Program-made: the position numbers and the translations under genes
The notes under the pieces: model-generated
What the model saw: the letters and a program-made list of their open reading frames with translations, nothing else
The model's database searches: none
Told to the model about the DNA's origin: nothing
NCBI GenBank assembly: GCA_942492205.1
Contig: CALODT010000001.1
Location: 1,736,001-1,800,000, forward strand
Length of the DNA: 64,000 bases
Origin: UBA1847 sp942492205
GTDB taxonomy: Bacteria; Pseudomonadota; Gammaproteobacteria; Steroidobacterales; Woeseiaceae
Direction of reading: 5' to 3'
Shown: positions 8,719 to 16,403 of the stretch, piece after piece
Position numbering within the stretch: the stretch's first letter is position 1
Layout: each line of letters begins with the position of its first letter

Positions 8719-8906
8719 TGGTGTTCCTTACGGCGCGTGTCCGGATATCGTAGCAGCGGGTTACGCTCACGAACCGGTACGGCTTCACAGATGCTCGCTG
8801 CTGCGTCGCTGCGGCGCTCCGTCGCTCCAGCTTATGTTGCATGGCGTCGGTGAAAAGTTTTTCGAGCCATACGTATCTTGGCTGCGAGCGATCCGGCGAA
8901 CCCGGG

Positions 8907-8932
8907 TGTTTTTGGCCGTAAGCCGTCAATCA
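8907..8932 (+). repeat. Dispersed intergenic repeat, partial copy C
   Basis: TGTTTTTGGCCG is identical to positions 192-203, and TTTGGCCGTAAGC is identical to 13071-13083. The rest of the element cannot be followed. It lies in the intergenic region upstream of the riboswitch. Confidence 0.4.
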
Positions 8933-9057
8933 AAAAGGCTGAAGATGAGTGGCCGGCAAGCGCTCGAAAGCAGCCTGTCGACGGATAAACTACTCGAAGA
9001 CTGCTACTCACCCATAGCGCTCCACCTCCATCACGAAGATCTCCGCATTGCTTTAAG

Positions 9058-9071
9058 TGTTTATGTAAACA
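9058..9071. promoter_or_regulatory. Inverted repeat, possible operator
   Basis: TGTTTA-TG-TAAACA is a perfect 6-base inverted repeat with a 2-base spacer. It lies about 40 bases upstream of the cyclic-di-GMP aptamer, where the promoter of the riboswitch transcript should be. The symmetry suggests a dimeric regulator site, but no family can be named. Chance occurrence in an AT-rich patch is possible. Confidence 0.35.
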
Positions 9072-9107
9072 GTCCCTCGCTGAGCAATACAGGTGTGATT
9101 TACTCAC

Positions 9108-9197
9108 GACACTGACAAAGGCAAACCCGTCGCAAGGCGGGGACGCAAAGCCACCGGTCCAGCGGATACGTTCGAGGGATAGCGGAGTTGCCGGAAT
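9108..9197 (+). ncRNA. Cyclic-di-GMP-I (GEMM) riboswitch aptamer
   Basis: The segment carries the conserved skeleton of the class I cyclic-di-GMP riboswitch. There is AAAGGCAAACC, then a P2 hairpin CCCGTCGCAAGGCGGG with a GNRA (GCAA) tetraloop, then GGGACGCAAAGCC-CCGG, and a second arm closing with GGATAGCGGAGTTGCCGG. The strings GGCAAACC, GGGACGCAAAGCC and TAGCGG are the hallmark conserved positions, including the G and C regions that contact the two guanines of the ligand. It lies about 145 bases upstream of the small secreted-protein gene on the same strand, so expression of that gene is likely controlled by cyclic-di-GMP. Confidence 0.92.
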
Positions 9198-9202
9198 TCC
9201 AG

Positions 9203-9222
9203 TTGGCCGCTGTCGCGGCCAA
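9203..9222 (+). other. Perfect 8-bp hairpin after the riboswitch
   Basis: TTGGCCGC-TGTC-GCGGCCAA folds into an uninterrupted 8-base-pair stem with a 4-base loop directly after the aptamer. It is followed by A residues, not T, so it is not a standard intrinsic terminator on this strand. It may be part of the expression platform. Confidence 0.5.
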
Positions 9223-9343
9223 AAAGCATGATCCGCAATTCGCAGCTCCTCTCTGATGTTCTCACACCGGCACTCATGCGTTGTCGTTGTCGCTCAGCGC
9301 GGCCTTTGCCCGTGCATGGTTGATTGAACTTTGGAGACAGACT

Positions 9344-9763
9344 ATGACTGCTCAAGACACCCTTTCGAATAAACGATTCGTCGCTCTAATCTGCGCCGTT
9401 TTGTTTGCGTGCGCGAGCATGTCAAGCGCATTTGCGGACAAGAACGGCATGCCGAACAAGAACAGCGTGGCTGATATCAGTGGATGGATCACGGACTGCG
9501 GAGACCTGAAATTCTCGGTGGAATCGGATACAAAGGAATTATCGAATATCCTGCTCGTCTTCAACGATGGAACGTGGCAGAAGTTCGAAATCGAAGACGG
9601 AACTCTCACGTTCGAGTACACCTACGGTCCGACAGAGTCGCGCAGGGTCGACACGGCATTTGTGAAGGCGGGTTCTTATAAGACGGCGAAGAACTCGTTG
9701 TATGGTAATAAAAAGCTTGGCTTCGAATTCAATTGTGATGACTCCCCGGGTTCCGGGGCCTGA
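9344..9763 (+). CDS. Riboswitch-controlled small secreted protein
   Basis: A 139-residue protein with a clear Sec signal peptide (hydrophobic core FVALICAVLFACASMSS, likely cleavage after AFA, before DKNG). The mature part is about 108 residues, beta-rich, with two cysteines (DCGDLKF and FNCDDSP) that could form a disulfide. I recognise no domain. ATG at 9344 has TTGGAGACAG eight bases upstream. The cyclic-di-GMP aptamer in the leader indicates a role in a surface-associated or biofilm-linked lifestyle; the direction of control is not evident. A 12-base-pair hairpin follows the stop, so the unit is monocistronic. Confidence 0.85.
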   Translation: MTAQDTLSNKRFVALICAVLFACASMSSAFADKNGMPNKNSVADISGWITDCGDLKFSVESDTKELSNILLVFNDGTWQKFEIEDGTLTFEYTYGPTESRRVDTAFVKAGSYKTAKNSLYGNKKLGFEFNCDDSPGSGA

Positions 9764-9796
9764 AACTGAAGTATTCAGGCTCATCCCGATAAAGTG

Positions 9797-9830
9797 GCAG
9801 GAGTCGGCAATCTCGATCGCCGACTCCTGC
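9797..9830. terminator. 12-bp perfect stem-loop, probable terminator
   Basis: GCAGGAGTCGGC and GCCGACTCCTGC form a perfect 12-base-pair stem around a 10-base loop, 33 bases after the secreted-protein stop. There is no long T tract (AGGGCTTATC follows), so it may need Rho or act as an mRNA-stabilising 3' hairpin. It also lies at the 3' end of the convergent gene that ends at 9878. Confidence 0.6.
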
Positions 9831-9877
9831 AGGGCTTATCGCGTGCGGTCTCGTTCGACTGACAACCCTCGCAATGA

Positions 9878-10849
9878 TTACTGATCGACCCGAACGATAT
9901 CGAAATACAAGCCGCTAGGGTCACATGTCAGAGGGAAGCAAATGTCGAAACGTGCGTTCACCGCATACAACCAGGGTCCGAACAAGTCTGCCGTGGACGG
10001 AACGAACGGATCATCCTCGGTGAGGATTTTCGTCAGGGTCGCAGCGGAATAGTCCGGACTCAGCTTGAAGACAGAGATCTGATTGAACATGGCGGTTGGA
10101 CCGAGGAAGTTCTGAACGACGTAGAGCGTCTTTCCTCTCAGGACCAGTCCATCGCCAGCCAGTACGTTTACTCCGCCGAGTTCAATCTCCGTTGCATACC
10201 CGGTGTCGGGATCCACGGTATACAGTCGGCCTAACGCGTAATTCACGACGATAAGCGTACGACTGTTGGCGGTGGCCACGATTCCGTTCGCGTTGATCAC
10301 CAGCACTCCCGGAATAGTAACGTCCGCCCAATCACCGTGTAACCAGAGGGTCTCCACCCCGCCTGACGGTGCGCCCTTTGAGTTTAACGGGACCTTGTAA
10401 ATGAATGGCGCGAGCGAGTTGGTGAAATAGGCCGCGTCTCGCGTCACAACGACGTCATTTATCCATCCTTCGCCGAGGAGCAGTTGCTCGACGAGTTGAC
10501 CTGTCTCAGTGTTGTACACGCGTCCATCACCAAAAAAGCCACCCGCAACAAACAGGTAGCCACTGCGTTGGTCAAAATCAAGACCTACGGCAAACATTGA
10601 GCCAGGCGATCCCGGTACGAGTATGCTTCCTGCGCCAGTCCTCAAATCTGCCGCGTAGATACTGCCATCCGCCAACGATCCGACATAGGCGGTCGGCCCA
10701 TTGCCCAGGGTTATTCCCTCCGGTTGAAAGCCCGCCGGCAGCGGGATGCTCTCCGGAAAACTCTGCGCCGTTGCCGAGGTCCAGAACCCGAGCGACAGGA
10801 TCAGGGTGAGCGCCGACAGAGCGACTTTCATTCGTCTTAATGTGTTCAT
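9878..10849 (-). CDS. Secreted SMP-30/NHL-type beta-propeller protein
   Basis: A 323-residue exported protein. The signal peptide covers residues 1-28 (LSALTLILSLGFW, cleavage near ATAQ). The rest reads as repeated four-stranded blades of an SMP-30/gluconolactonase or NHL-like propeller: GFQPEGITLGNGPTAYVGSL, GSPGSMFAVGLDFDQRSGYL, NDVVVTRDAAYFTNS, ANGIVATANSRTLIVVNY and GDGLVLRGKTLYVVQN. Family members include lactonases and strictosidine-synthase-like enzymes; metal ligands cannot be assigned by eye. ATG at 10849 is preceded by a very strong AAGGAGGAGGAG. It is divergent from the CadC-like regulator, with 270 bases between, so control by that regulator is plausible but unproven. Confidence 0.8.
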   Translation of the reverse strand: MNTLRRMKVALSALTLILSLGFWTSATAQSFPESIPLPAGFQPEGITLGNGPTAYVGSLADGSIYAADLRTGAGSILVPGSPGSMFAVGLDFDQRSGYLFVAGGFFGDGRVYNTETGQLVEQLLLGEGWINDVVVTRDAAYFTNSLAPFIYKVPLNSKGAPSGGVETLWLHGDWADVTIPGVLVINANGIVATANSRTLIVVNYALGRLYTVDPDTGYATEIELGGVNVLAGDGLVLRGKTLYVVQNFLGPTAMFNQISVFKLSPDYSAATLTKILTEDDPFVPSTADLFGPWLYAVNARFDICFPLTCDPSGLYFDIVRVDQ

Positions 10850-11119
10850 CTCCTCCTCCTTTCATTGAGCAGGTGTCAGGGCGCAGCCCACCGGGACTGC
10901 CGCCCCGCAGAGATAGACTATGAGGGTTGACGCGTCGTCGCATGACCGGTAGCTGACGATTAGCGGACGGTATCGCGACAGCGTCGATTCCAGTGCTTCG
11001 GCCTTTCGGTTTACCACATGGTTTTCGACCGCCAAAGCCGTAAGATTGACGGTATCGGCACAGGCGTGCGTCAGCACTGATGCGCGATTCTGCCGGCAGG
11101 TGGTAAGGGGTGACATCCT

Positions 11120-12991
11120 GTGTACCGTTTTGATGATTTTTTGGCCGACCCGAAGTCGTGGAGACTTTTGCGGGATGGACAAGAGATTCACGTCGAGCCG
11201 GTCGTACTGAAGCTGCTTATCTACCTGATCGAGCACCGTGAGCGGCTCGTTACGCGGCAGGAGCTGATGGATACCGTCTGGGGCGACACGGTGATCAGCG
11301 AATCTGCGCTCACCAAGGCGGTGGCCCGGTTGCGAAAGGCGCTGGGCGATGACTCGGCCACCCATCGCTACCTGGAAACCGTGCGCTCACGCGGCTATCG
11401 CTTCGTCGCCCCTGTCGAGGAGATTGAGAGCCGTCATCAGACCGTCCTGTCGTCCGATAAGGGCCGTGCGACAACCCTGCGCCGCGCCCTGCTGGCGAGT
11501 TCCGCCGCGATACTCGTGCTGGTTGTCGTGGCCGCCTTCTGGCCCGCTACACTTGAAAACGAGACACCGAAACGGGAGGTCATCCGCTCGCTGGCTGTGC
11601 TTCCGCTGAACAACCTGACCGGTGACCCTGAACAACACTATTTCGTCTATGGTCTCCAGGACCTCCTGATCACGGAGCTGTCGCAGATTCGAGGGCTGCG
11701 GGTGACGTCGCGGCAGTCGACAATCCGCTACCGCGACAGCGAGTTGCCCACAACGGATATCGCGAGACAGTTGGGCGTGGACGCGATCGTCGAAGGCAGC
11801 CTGTTGAGGGAAGGCGACCGGATCGAATTGACTGTGCAGCTGGTAGACGGCCGGAGCGACGAATATCTCTGGGCGGGGCGGTATGCGCGCGAGACTCCCT
11901 ATGTATTTAATCTAATCTCGGAGGTAGTCGGTGCCATCGAGGCTGAGATCACTCCGAAGGTGCCGCAGGATGGCGACAGACTGACCCACGACCCAATGGG
12001 CCCGATAAACTCGCGCGCCATCGACGCCTATGCCCTCGGCATTGCACATCTCGACCGGTTTACCGAGGATGGCATCCGCACCGCCATCGGCCAGCTCCAG
12101 ACCGCGGTCGCGATCGAGCCGGCATTCGCGCTTGCCTGGGGCCAGCTGGCGGTGGCACATGCGATGCACGCTTTGTTTGGTTTTGTACATCCAAGTGAAT
12201 CCATTGAACAGTGGCAGTTCGCTGCGTTGCAGGCGATCGAAGCGGACGACCAGGTTGCCATCGGTCACTCTGCGCTCGGCTGGGCAGGCATGTACACGGG
12301 GGACTTTGACGGCGCCTGTGAATCCTTCGAGGAAGCCTTGCGCCTTGACCCGTCGGCCCCGTATGCGATGCATGGCGACGCCGACTGCCTGATGCTGCAA
12401 GGGCGTATGGACGAATGCGTCGCCCGCATACGCGAAATCCAGATAGTCAGTCCGTTCAGCGCCATGCACAATTTGCCGTTGTCCTCGCATCTGTTTATGG
12501 CGCGCCGCTTCGACGAGGCCATCACCACGACCAAGGACGTGCAGGCTCGGAATCGCCAGTTATCGTTGCACTGGTTCCTGGCGCTGGTTTACTGGCAGCA
12601 GGGCCGCTTCGACAAGGCGCTGGAGGAGGAGCGACTGGAACTCGCGCAGCGCGGCGATGTCGTTCTCCTGGCAGCCCTCGAAGAGGGCTTTGACGCCGCC
12701 GGACCGACCGGTGCCATGCGTTCCATGGCCGAGGCATTGGTTGATCGGGCAAGCGAATCTTATGTGAATCCGTTTTTTATCGGGGAGACATTTGCCCGGG
12801 CCGAAATGGTCGACGAGGCTCTGCACTGGCTGGACCAGGCCGCTGACCATGGCTCGTACAATATGACCTACCTGGCCTTCTGGCCCCCTTTCGACGTCTT
12901 GCGTGACGATCCGCGGTACCAGGACCTGGTTAAACGTGTATACGGGTCTAGGGCTCAGGAGATAAGTCGGGCCGCTAATTCAGGTCGATGA
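11120..12991 (+). CDS. CadC/ToxR-like winged-helix regulator with TPR domain
   Basis: A 623-residue one-component regulator. Residues 1-98 form an OmpR-type winged helix (LVTRQELMDTVWGDTVISES, then ALTKAVARLRKALGD and ETVRSRGYRFVAPVEE). A single membrane segment at about 125-145 (ALLASSAAILVLVVVAAF) separates it from a periplasmic part. That part starts with a domain seen in adenylate-cyclase-like and TPR regulators (SLAVLPLNNLTGDPEQHYF, VDAIVEGSLLREGDRIELTV) and ends with TPR-like repeats from about 300 to 600. Such proteins bind DNA while still membrane-anchored. The start is GTG at 11120 with AAGGGG nine bases upstream. The divergent secreted propeller gene is a candidate target. Confidence 0.88.
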   Translation: MYRFDDFLADPKSWRLLRDGQEIHVEPVVLKLLIYLIEHRERLVTRQELMDTVWGDTVISESALTKAVARLRKALGDDSATHRYLETVRSRGYRFVAPVEEIESRHQTVLSSDKGRATTLRRALLASSAAILVLVVVAAFWPATLENETPKREVIRSLAVLPLNNLTGDPEQHYFVYGLQDLLITELSQIRGLRVTSRQSTIRYRDSELPTTDIARQLGVDAIVEGSLLREGDRIELTVQLVDGRSDEYLWAGRYARETPYVFNLISEVVGAIEAEITPKVPQDGDRLTHDPMGPINSRAIDAYALGIAHLDRFTEDGIRTAIGQLQTAVAIEPAFALAWGQLAVAHAMHALFGFVHPSESIEQWQFAALQAIEADDQVAIGHSALGWAGMYTGDFDGACESFEEALRLDPSAPYAMHGDADCLMLQGRMDECVARIREIQIVSPFSAMHNLPLSSHLFMARRFDEAITTTKDVQARNRQLSLHWFLALVYWQQGRFDKALEEERLELAQRGDVVLLAALEEGFDAAGPTGAMRSMAEALVDRASESYVNPFFIGETFARAEMVDEALHWLDQAADHGSYNMTYLAFWPPFDVLRDDPRYQDLVKRVYGSRAQEISRAANSGR

Positions 12992-13419
12992 CAAGCGTCT
13001 GCTTTCCGGGTTCCCACCATTCCAAAAGTTTGTAGAACGGCTTGTTCGTCTTTGCAGACGACGATGTGGATTTGGCCGTAAGCAGACCCTATTACCGCAA
13101 ATCAGACGTTCGAGCGGCAGGTCTTGGGGAAAGTGGCCTGCCAGCCTGTGCGGCAAGCACATACTCCTGTCAGTTCTCTCCTTGTACACACAAGCAAAGC
13201 ATTGCCACCCCAACCTTTGCGCATGTTGGCACTGACTAGTGAGTGTGCGCCTTCTCAGGCCGAATAGGGGTTCCCTGACCCATATAAGCCCGTGCAGCGT
13301 TGCACCCGCGTACTGCCTTCGATGTTCTGAGAAATACGTCCCAAAACGGTGCAGCACCAGATGCTAATCTACTTCCGCTTGCGAAATGATTTCGCCTGAT
13401 TTTGGAGTTAACTGGTCCA
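12992..13419. other. Intergenic region with repeat copy B
   Basis: There is no supported gene. It contains the dispersed repeat (13071-13132) and a 7-base inverted pair CGTCTGC (12996-13002) and GCAGACG (13054-13060), too far apart for a tight terminator. The ribosome binding site of the next gene (GGAGTT) is at 13404-13409. Confidence 0.5.
13071..13132 (+). repeat. Dispersed intergenic repeat, copy B
   Basis: This is homologous to positions 196-260. TTTGGCCG opens the element, and CAGACGTTCGAGCGGCAGG closes it, against CAGATGTTCGAGTGGCAGG in copy A. It is non-coding in both places. A shorter relative lies at 8907-8932, which shares TTTGGCCGTAAGC exactly. Confidence 0.55.
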
Positions 13420-14463
13420 ATGATTACGAGCATGGATGCCACACTGCTTGGCAAGTTCTCACCGTTCGACACCCTGGAATCGGCCAATCTTGTCGATCTT
13501 CTGGACAGCATCGAAGTCCGGCATGCGACTGCAGGCCAGGTGCTGTTTAAAAAGGGTGATACGGAGAAGCGTTCAATTTACCTGCTCTCCGGTACGCTTT
13601 CGTTACAAAATGGCGATCAGGTCCTGGGCACGATTGAAGGCGGTACCGAAGAAGCGCGTAACCCGATCGCGCGGGCACTTCCGCGCCAGCTGTCAGCCAT
13701 TGCAGCCGGCGATGTTCAGTATTTCAGTATCGACAGCGAACTGGTAGACGTGACCCTGACGTTGGACCACACAGGCATGTACGAAGTCGGTGACTTGAGT
13801 TCCGAATTGAATGGAAGCGAAGGCGACTGGATGAGTGCCCTCCTGCGCAGCAAGACCTTTCAACTGATACCACCGCAGAATATCCAGATGATCTTCATGC
13901 GACTGCAGAGAGTTGATTACAAAGCCGGACATGTCGTTATCCGCCAGGGAGAAAAAGGCGACCATTTCTATATCATTAGAAGCGGCCGTTGCAAGGTCAC
14001 CCGTGAGACGCCCGGTAATGGTAACGACATCGATCTTGCGGAACTGGGCGTAGGCGGCACCTTCGGCGAGGAAGCGCTGATCTCAAATGAAGCTCGCAAC
14101 GCAACGGTCACCATGCAAACAGACGGCATCTTGATGCGCTTGGGGCGGGATGATTTTCAATCGCTTCTGAACGACGCAATGATCTTCTCACTGGCGCATG
14201 AGGACGCGGATGAAGCGGTGTCCCAAGGCGGCCAGTGGCTCGACGTCCGCGTTCCAAGCGAGTTCAGGGCGTCCAGCAAGGCGAATGCTGTCAATCTGCC
14301 GCTGTATCTGCTGCGTCACAAGCTCGATATTCTGGATCGAAAGACGCCGTATGTCGTCTATTGTGATACCGGACGTCGCAGCTCGGCGGCGGCCTTCATA
14401 CTGAATCAGCAGGGCTTTGAGACCGCCGTGTTACGAGGCGGGCTCAACCAGAGTGAACTCTAG
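13420..14463 (+). CDS. Tandem cyclic-nucleotide-binding domains plus rhodanese
   Basis: A 347-residue soluble protein. The first cNMP-binding-like fold (about 5-110: FSPFDTLESANLVDLLDSI, AGQVLFKKGDTEKRSIYLLS) is divergent and lacks the phosphate cassette. The second (about 140-255) is canonical: VVIRQGEKGDHFYIIRSG, then GTFGEEALISNEARNATV as phosphate-binding cassette with E and R. A rhodanese domain ends the protein (about 265-347: QWLDVRVPSEF, VVYCDTGRRSSAAAFIL with the catalytic Cys). No helix-turn-helix exists, so it is not a CRP-like DNA binder. Coupling of cyclic nucleotide to sulfur transfer or protein binding is inferred. ATG at 13420 follows GGAGTT; a TTG at 13402 is also open. Confidence 0.88.
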   Translation: MITSMDATLLGKFSPFDTLESANLVDLLDSIEVRHATAGQVLFKKGDTEKRSIYLLSGTLSLQNGDQVLGTIEGGTEEARNPIARALPRQLSAIAAGDVQYFSIDSELVDVTLTLDHTGMYEVGDLSSELNGSEGDWMSALLRSKTFQLIPPQNIQMIFMRLQRVDYKAGHVVIRQGEKGDHFYIIRSGRCKVTRETPGNGNDIDLAELGVGGTFGEEALISNEARNATVTMQTDGILMRLGRDDFQSLLNDAMIFSLAHEDADEAVSQGGQWLDVRVPSEFRASSKANAVNLPLYLLRHKLDILDRKTPYVVYCDTGRRSSAAAFILNQQGFETAVLRGGLNQSEL

Positions 14464-14711
14464 CGTTGGCACCCCGCCTGGTTAAGAACCCGGACTGACT
14501 CTAAAAGCACAAAATTCCCGAGGCACCGCGGTAGCCAGTCTCCGGCCACTCGCCCTGCTCCCCCTCGGCGCTTCTGAACGATTCCGGCTTAGTTGGAGTT
14601 TTGCGCCTGCTCAACCGCCGTTGATGGTCCCGGCTGGTGGATTTGCCAATCCCGGGCGGAGTGCCCAGAATTGAGCAACCCTTCAAACCGGCAACCCGAA
14701 GGAAACCTTCT

Positions 14712-15533
14712 ATGTGTCGTTGGCTCGCGTACTCCGGTGCCCCCGTCCTCCTGGATGAAGTTCTGTTCAAGACCGACCACTCTCTCATCGATCAAAGCCT
14801 CCGGGCATCGGACTCGTCGTCGACGACGAACGGCGACGGATTCGGCATCGGATGGTACGGCTCTCGCGATGTGCCGGGCGTCTACAAGGACATCCGGCCC
14901 GCCTGGAACGACACGAACCTGCAAGCATTGGCTGCGCAGATCGAATCTTCAATGTTCCTGGCACACGTCCGAGCAACGACGGGCTCTCCGGTACAGAGAA
15001 CGAATTGTCATCCGTTCAATCATGAGAAGTGGTTATTCGTGCATAACGGACTCATCAACGACTACGACAAGTTGCATCGCGATCTTGCGTTTGCCGTCGC
15101 GCCGGAGTTGTTCCCGCTCATACGCGGCACAACCGACTCTGAGCTTATGTTCATGCTTGCGTTGAGCTTTGGTCTCGAAGGCGACGTACAGGCCAGCCTG
15201 GAACGCATGGCCGGGATGGTTGAGCACCTGGCGGAGCTGCATGGCGTAGACGACGCGCTGCAAATGACGCTCGGCATCAGTGACGGCGAGTCGCTCTATG
15301 CCGTGCGTTACTCCACGGAAGGCAACTCGCGATCTCTTTTTCACAGTGCAAGCCGGGATGCGACGATGGAAATAGCGCCTGACGCTGGCCGCTTTTCAAG
15401 GGACGCCCGCGCGATCGTCTCCGAGCCATTGAACAATCTTGAGGCTGAGTGGGTTGCTGTGCCGGAGGCGAGTTTCCTCACCATTACCCGGGGCAAGATC
15501 TCCTGCGAGTCATTCAACCCGATTGCGCCCTAG
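14712..15533 (+). CDS. Class II glutamine amidotransferase (YafJ/EgtC-like)
   Basis: A 273-residue Ntn-type amidotransferase. The N-terminus MCRWLAYSG supplies the catalytic Cys2 that is exposed after Met removal, which fixes ATG at 14712 as the start (AAGGAAACC upstream). Further family blocks are GDGFGIGWYG near residue 40, FLAHVRATTGSPVQRTNCHPF near 80, and FVHNGLINDYD near 107, which form the glutamine pocket. RGTTDSELMFML follows near 140. The acceptor substrate is unknown for YafJ-like proteins. It has no synthase partner nearby and appears monocistronic. A longer reading from 14637 would bury the nucleophile and is rejected. Confidence 0.9.
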   Translation: MCRWLAYSGAPVLLDEVLFKTDHSLIDQSLRASDSSSTTNGDGFGIGWYGSRDVPGVYKDIRPAWNDTNLQALAAQIESSMFLAHVRATTGSPVQRTNCHPFNHEKWLFVHNGLINDYDKLHRDLAFAVAPELFPLIRGTTDSELMFMLALSFGLEGDVQASLERMAGMVEHLAELHGVDDALQMTLGISDGESLYAVRYSTEGNSRSLFHSASRDATMEIAPDAGRFSRDARAIVSEPLNNLEAEWVAVPEASFLTITRGKISCESFNPIAP

Positions 15534-15603
15534 ATCCGGACCGGGAATCGACCAGACCGGTCGTTGGTCGTGCTCCTGGCTATCGCCTTACAGGATAAAC
15601 GCT

Positions 15604-15891
15604 CTAAGCTTCGACAACCTGGACTCCGCGCCAGAATGCGATGCGGCCAGCCAGCTTACTTGCAGCATCCGTTGGCGCTTCGTAGTACCAGGCTGCATCC
15701 TCATTTGCTTCGCCGTTAACGACAAGATTGAAGTAGTTCGCGATACCTTTCCACGAGCAGAACGACGTTGTGTCACTGGTTTCGAGGAACGACTGTTTGA
15801 CGGCGTTCATCGGAAAATAGTGATTGCCCTCAACGTAGAGGGTGTCGTCGGATTCCGCTATTACCTGGTCTTTCCAGATAGCTTTTATCAT
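15604..15891 (-). CDS. DUF427 domain protein
   Basis: A 95-residue DUF427 protein, a complete single domain of usual length. Characteristic segments are MIKAIWKDQVIAESDDTLYV, EGNHYFPMNAV, SFCSWKGIANYFNLVVNG, AAWYYEAPTDAA and GRIAFWRGVQVVEA; the family's W-G-A/I-Y and A-W-Y-Y blocks are present. The fold is a small beta structure of unknown biochemical role. ATG at 15891 with GGAA five bases upstream is preferred over a longer reading to 15951. It may be co-transcribed with the DUF1304 gene upstream on the same strand, about 100 bases away. Confidence 0.88.
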   Translation of the reverse strand: MIKAIWKDQVIAESDDTLYVEGNHYFPMNAVKQSFLETSDTTSFCSWKGIANYFNLVVNGEANEDAAWYYEAPTDAASKLAGRIAFWRGVQVVEA

Positions 15892-15993
15892 CGAGATTCC
15901 ATCTTCCCGGCCTGACAGGGCCTCAATTCTTGGCATTGAATGAAAGCACATTTGCCCGGTGGATCTCGATCGTCGGAAACAACTTGATACGAT

Positions 15994-16377
15994 TTATGTC
16001 GAGGGACCTGCCGACTGGCGGCGTGCCAGAAGCGTCGCTATGAGCGCGATCAATGCTGGCGCGGCCTGCACGTAGAGAATGGACGGCTTCGCCGTAGCCG
16101 CGCCAAAGACACCGGCGACAATGACGCAGCTGAGAAAAAACACCCGGACCGGGATTGCGTCGTCTTTCCGGATCAGGCTCCAGATGAGACCGGCGGCAAG
16201 AAACCCGTTGTAGAGCCCCTGATTCGCAGCGAGCACGGCTGTTTGTTCGGCGAATTCCTGGGTCAGTCCAAAAGCGCGCAACCCCGCCGGTTTGGTCCAG
16301 AGGAACATCTCCAGGATGAGAATGCACAGGTGTTCAATGGCGACAATTGCAACCAGTGCCGTGGCAACCTTTTTCAT
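15994..16377 (-). CDS. DUF1304 membrane protein
   Basis: A 127-residue integral membrane protein matching DUF1304, with four predicted helices: ATALVAIVAIEHLCILILEM, LAANQGLYNGFLAAGLIWSL, VRVFFLSCVIVAGVFGA and APALIALIATLLA. The conserved pattern E-H near the start (AIEHLCILILEMFLW), NQGLYNGFLA in helix 2 and GAATAKPSILYVQAAPAL near the end are all present. No function is established for the family. ATG at 16377 starts at the expected position. The nucleotidyltransferase gene ends 26 bases upstream, so the two could share a transcript. Confidence 0.88.
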   Translation of the reverse strand: MKKVATALVAIVAIEHLCILILEMFLWTKPAGLRAFGLTQEFAEQTAVLAANQGLYNGFLAAGLIWSLIRKDDAIPVRVFFLSCVIVAGVFGAATAKPSILYVQAAPALIALIATLLARRQSAGPST

Positions 16378-16403
16378 AATTCGGTCTCCGTGAGCCTATA
16401 TGC

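Larger units (their letters stand above)
8719..9343. other. Long leader and intergenic region with riboswitch
   Basis: No protein gene is supported in these 625 bases. They hold a short copy of the dispersed repeat (8907-8932), an inverted repeat TGTTTA-TG-TAAACA (9058-9071), the cyclic-di-GMP-I aptamer (9108-9197), a perfect hairpin (9203-9222) and the ribosome binding site of the secreted-protein gene (GGAGA at 9333-9337). Nothing is seen between 8719 and 8900. Confidence 0.6.

Noticed and set aside
9094..9108. CRP-like half-sites TGTGA and TCACG upstream of the riboswitch
   Set aside because: The spacer is 5 bases rather than 6 and the second half-site has a mismatch.
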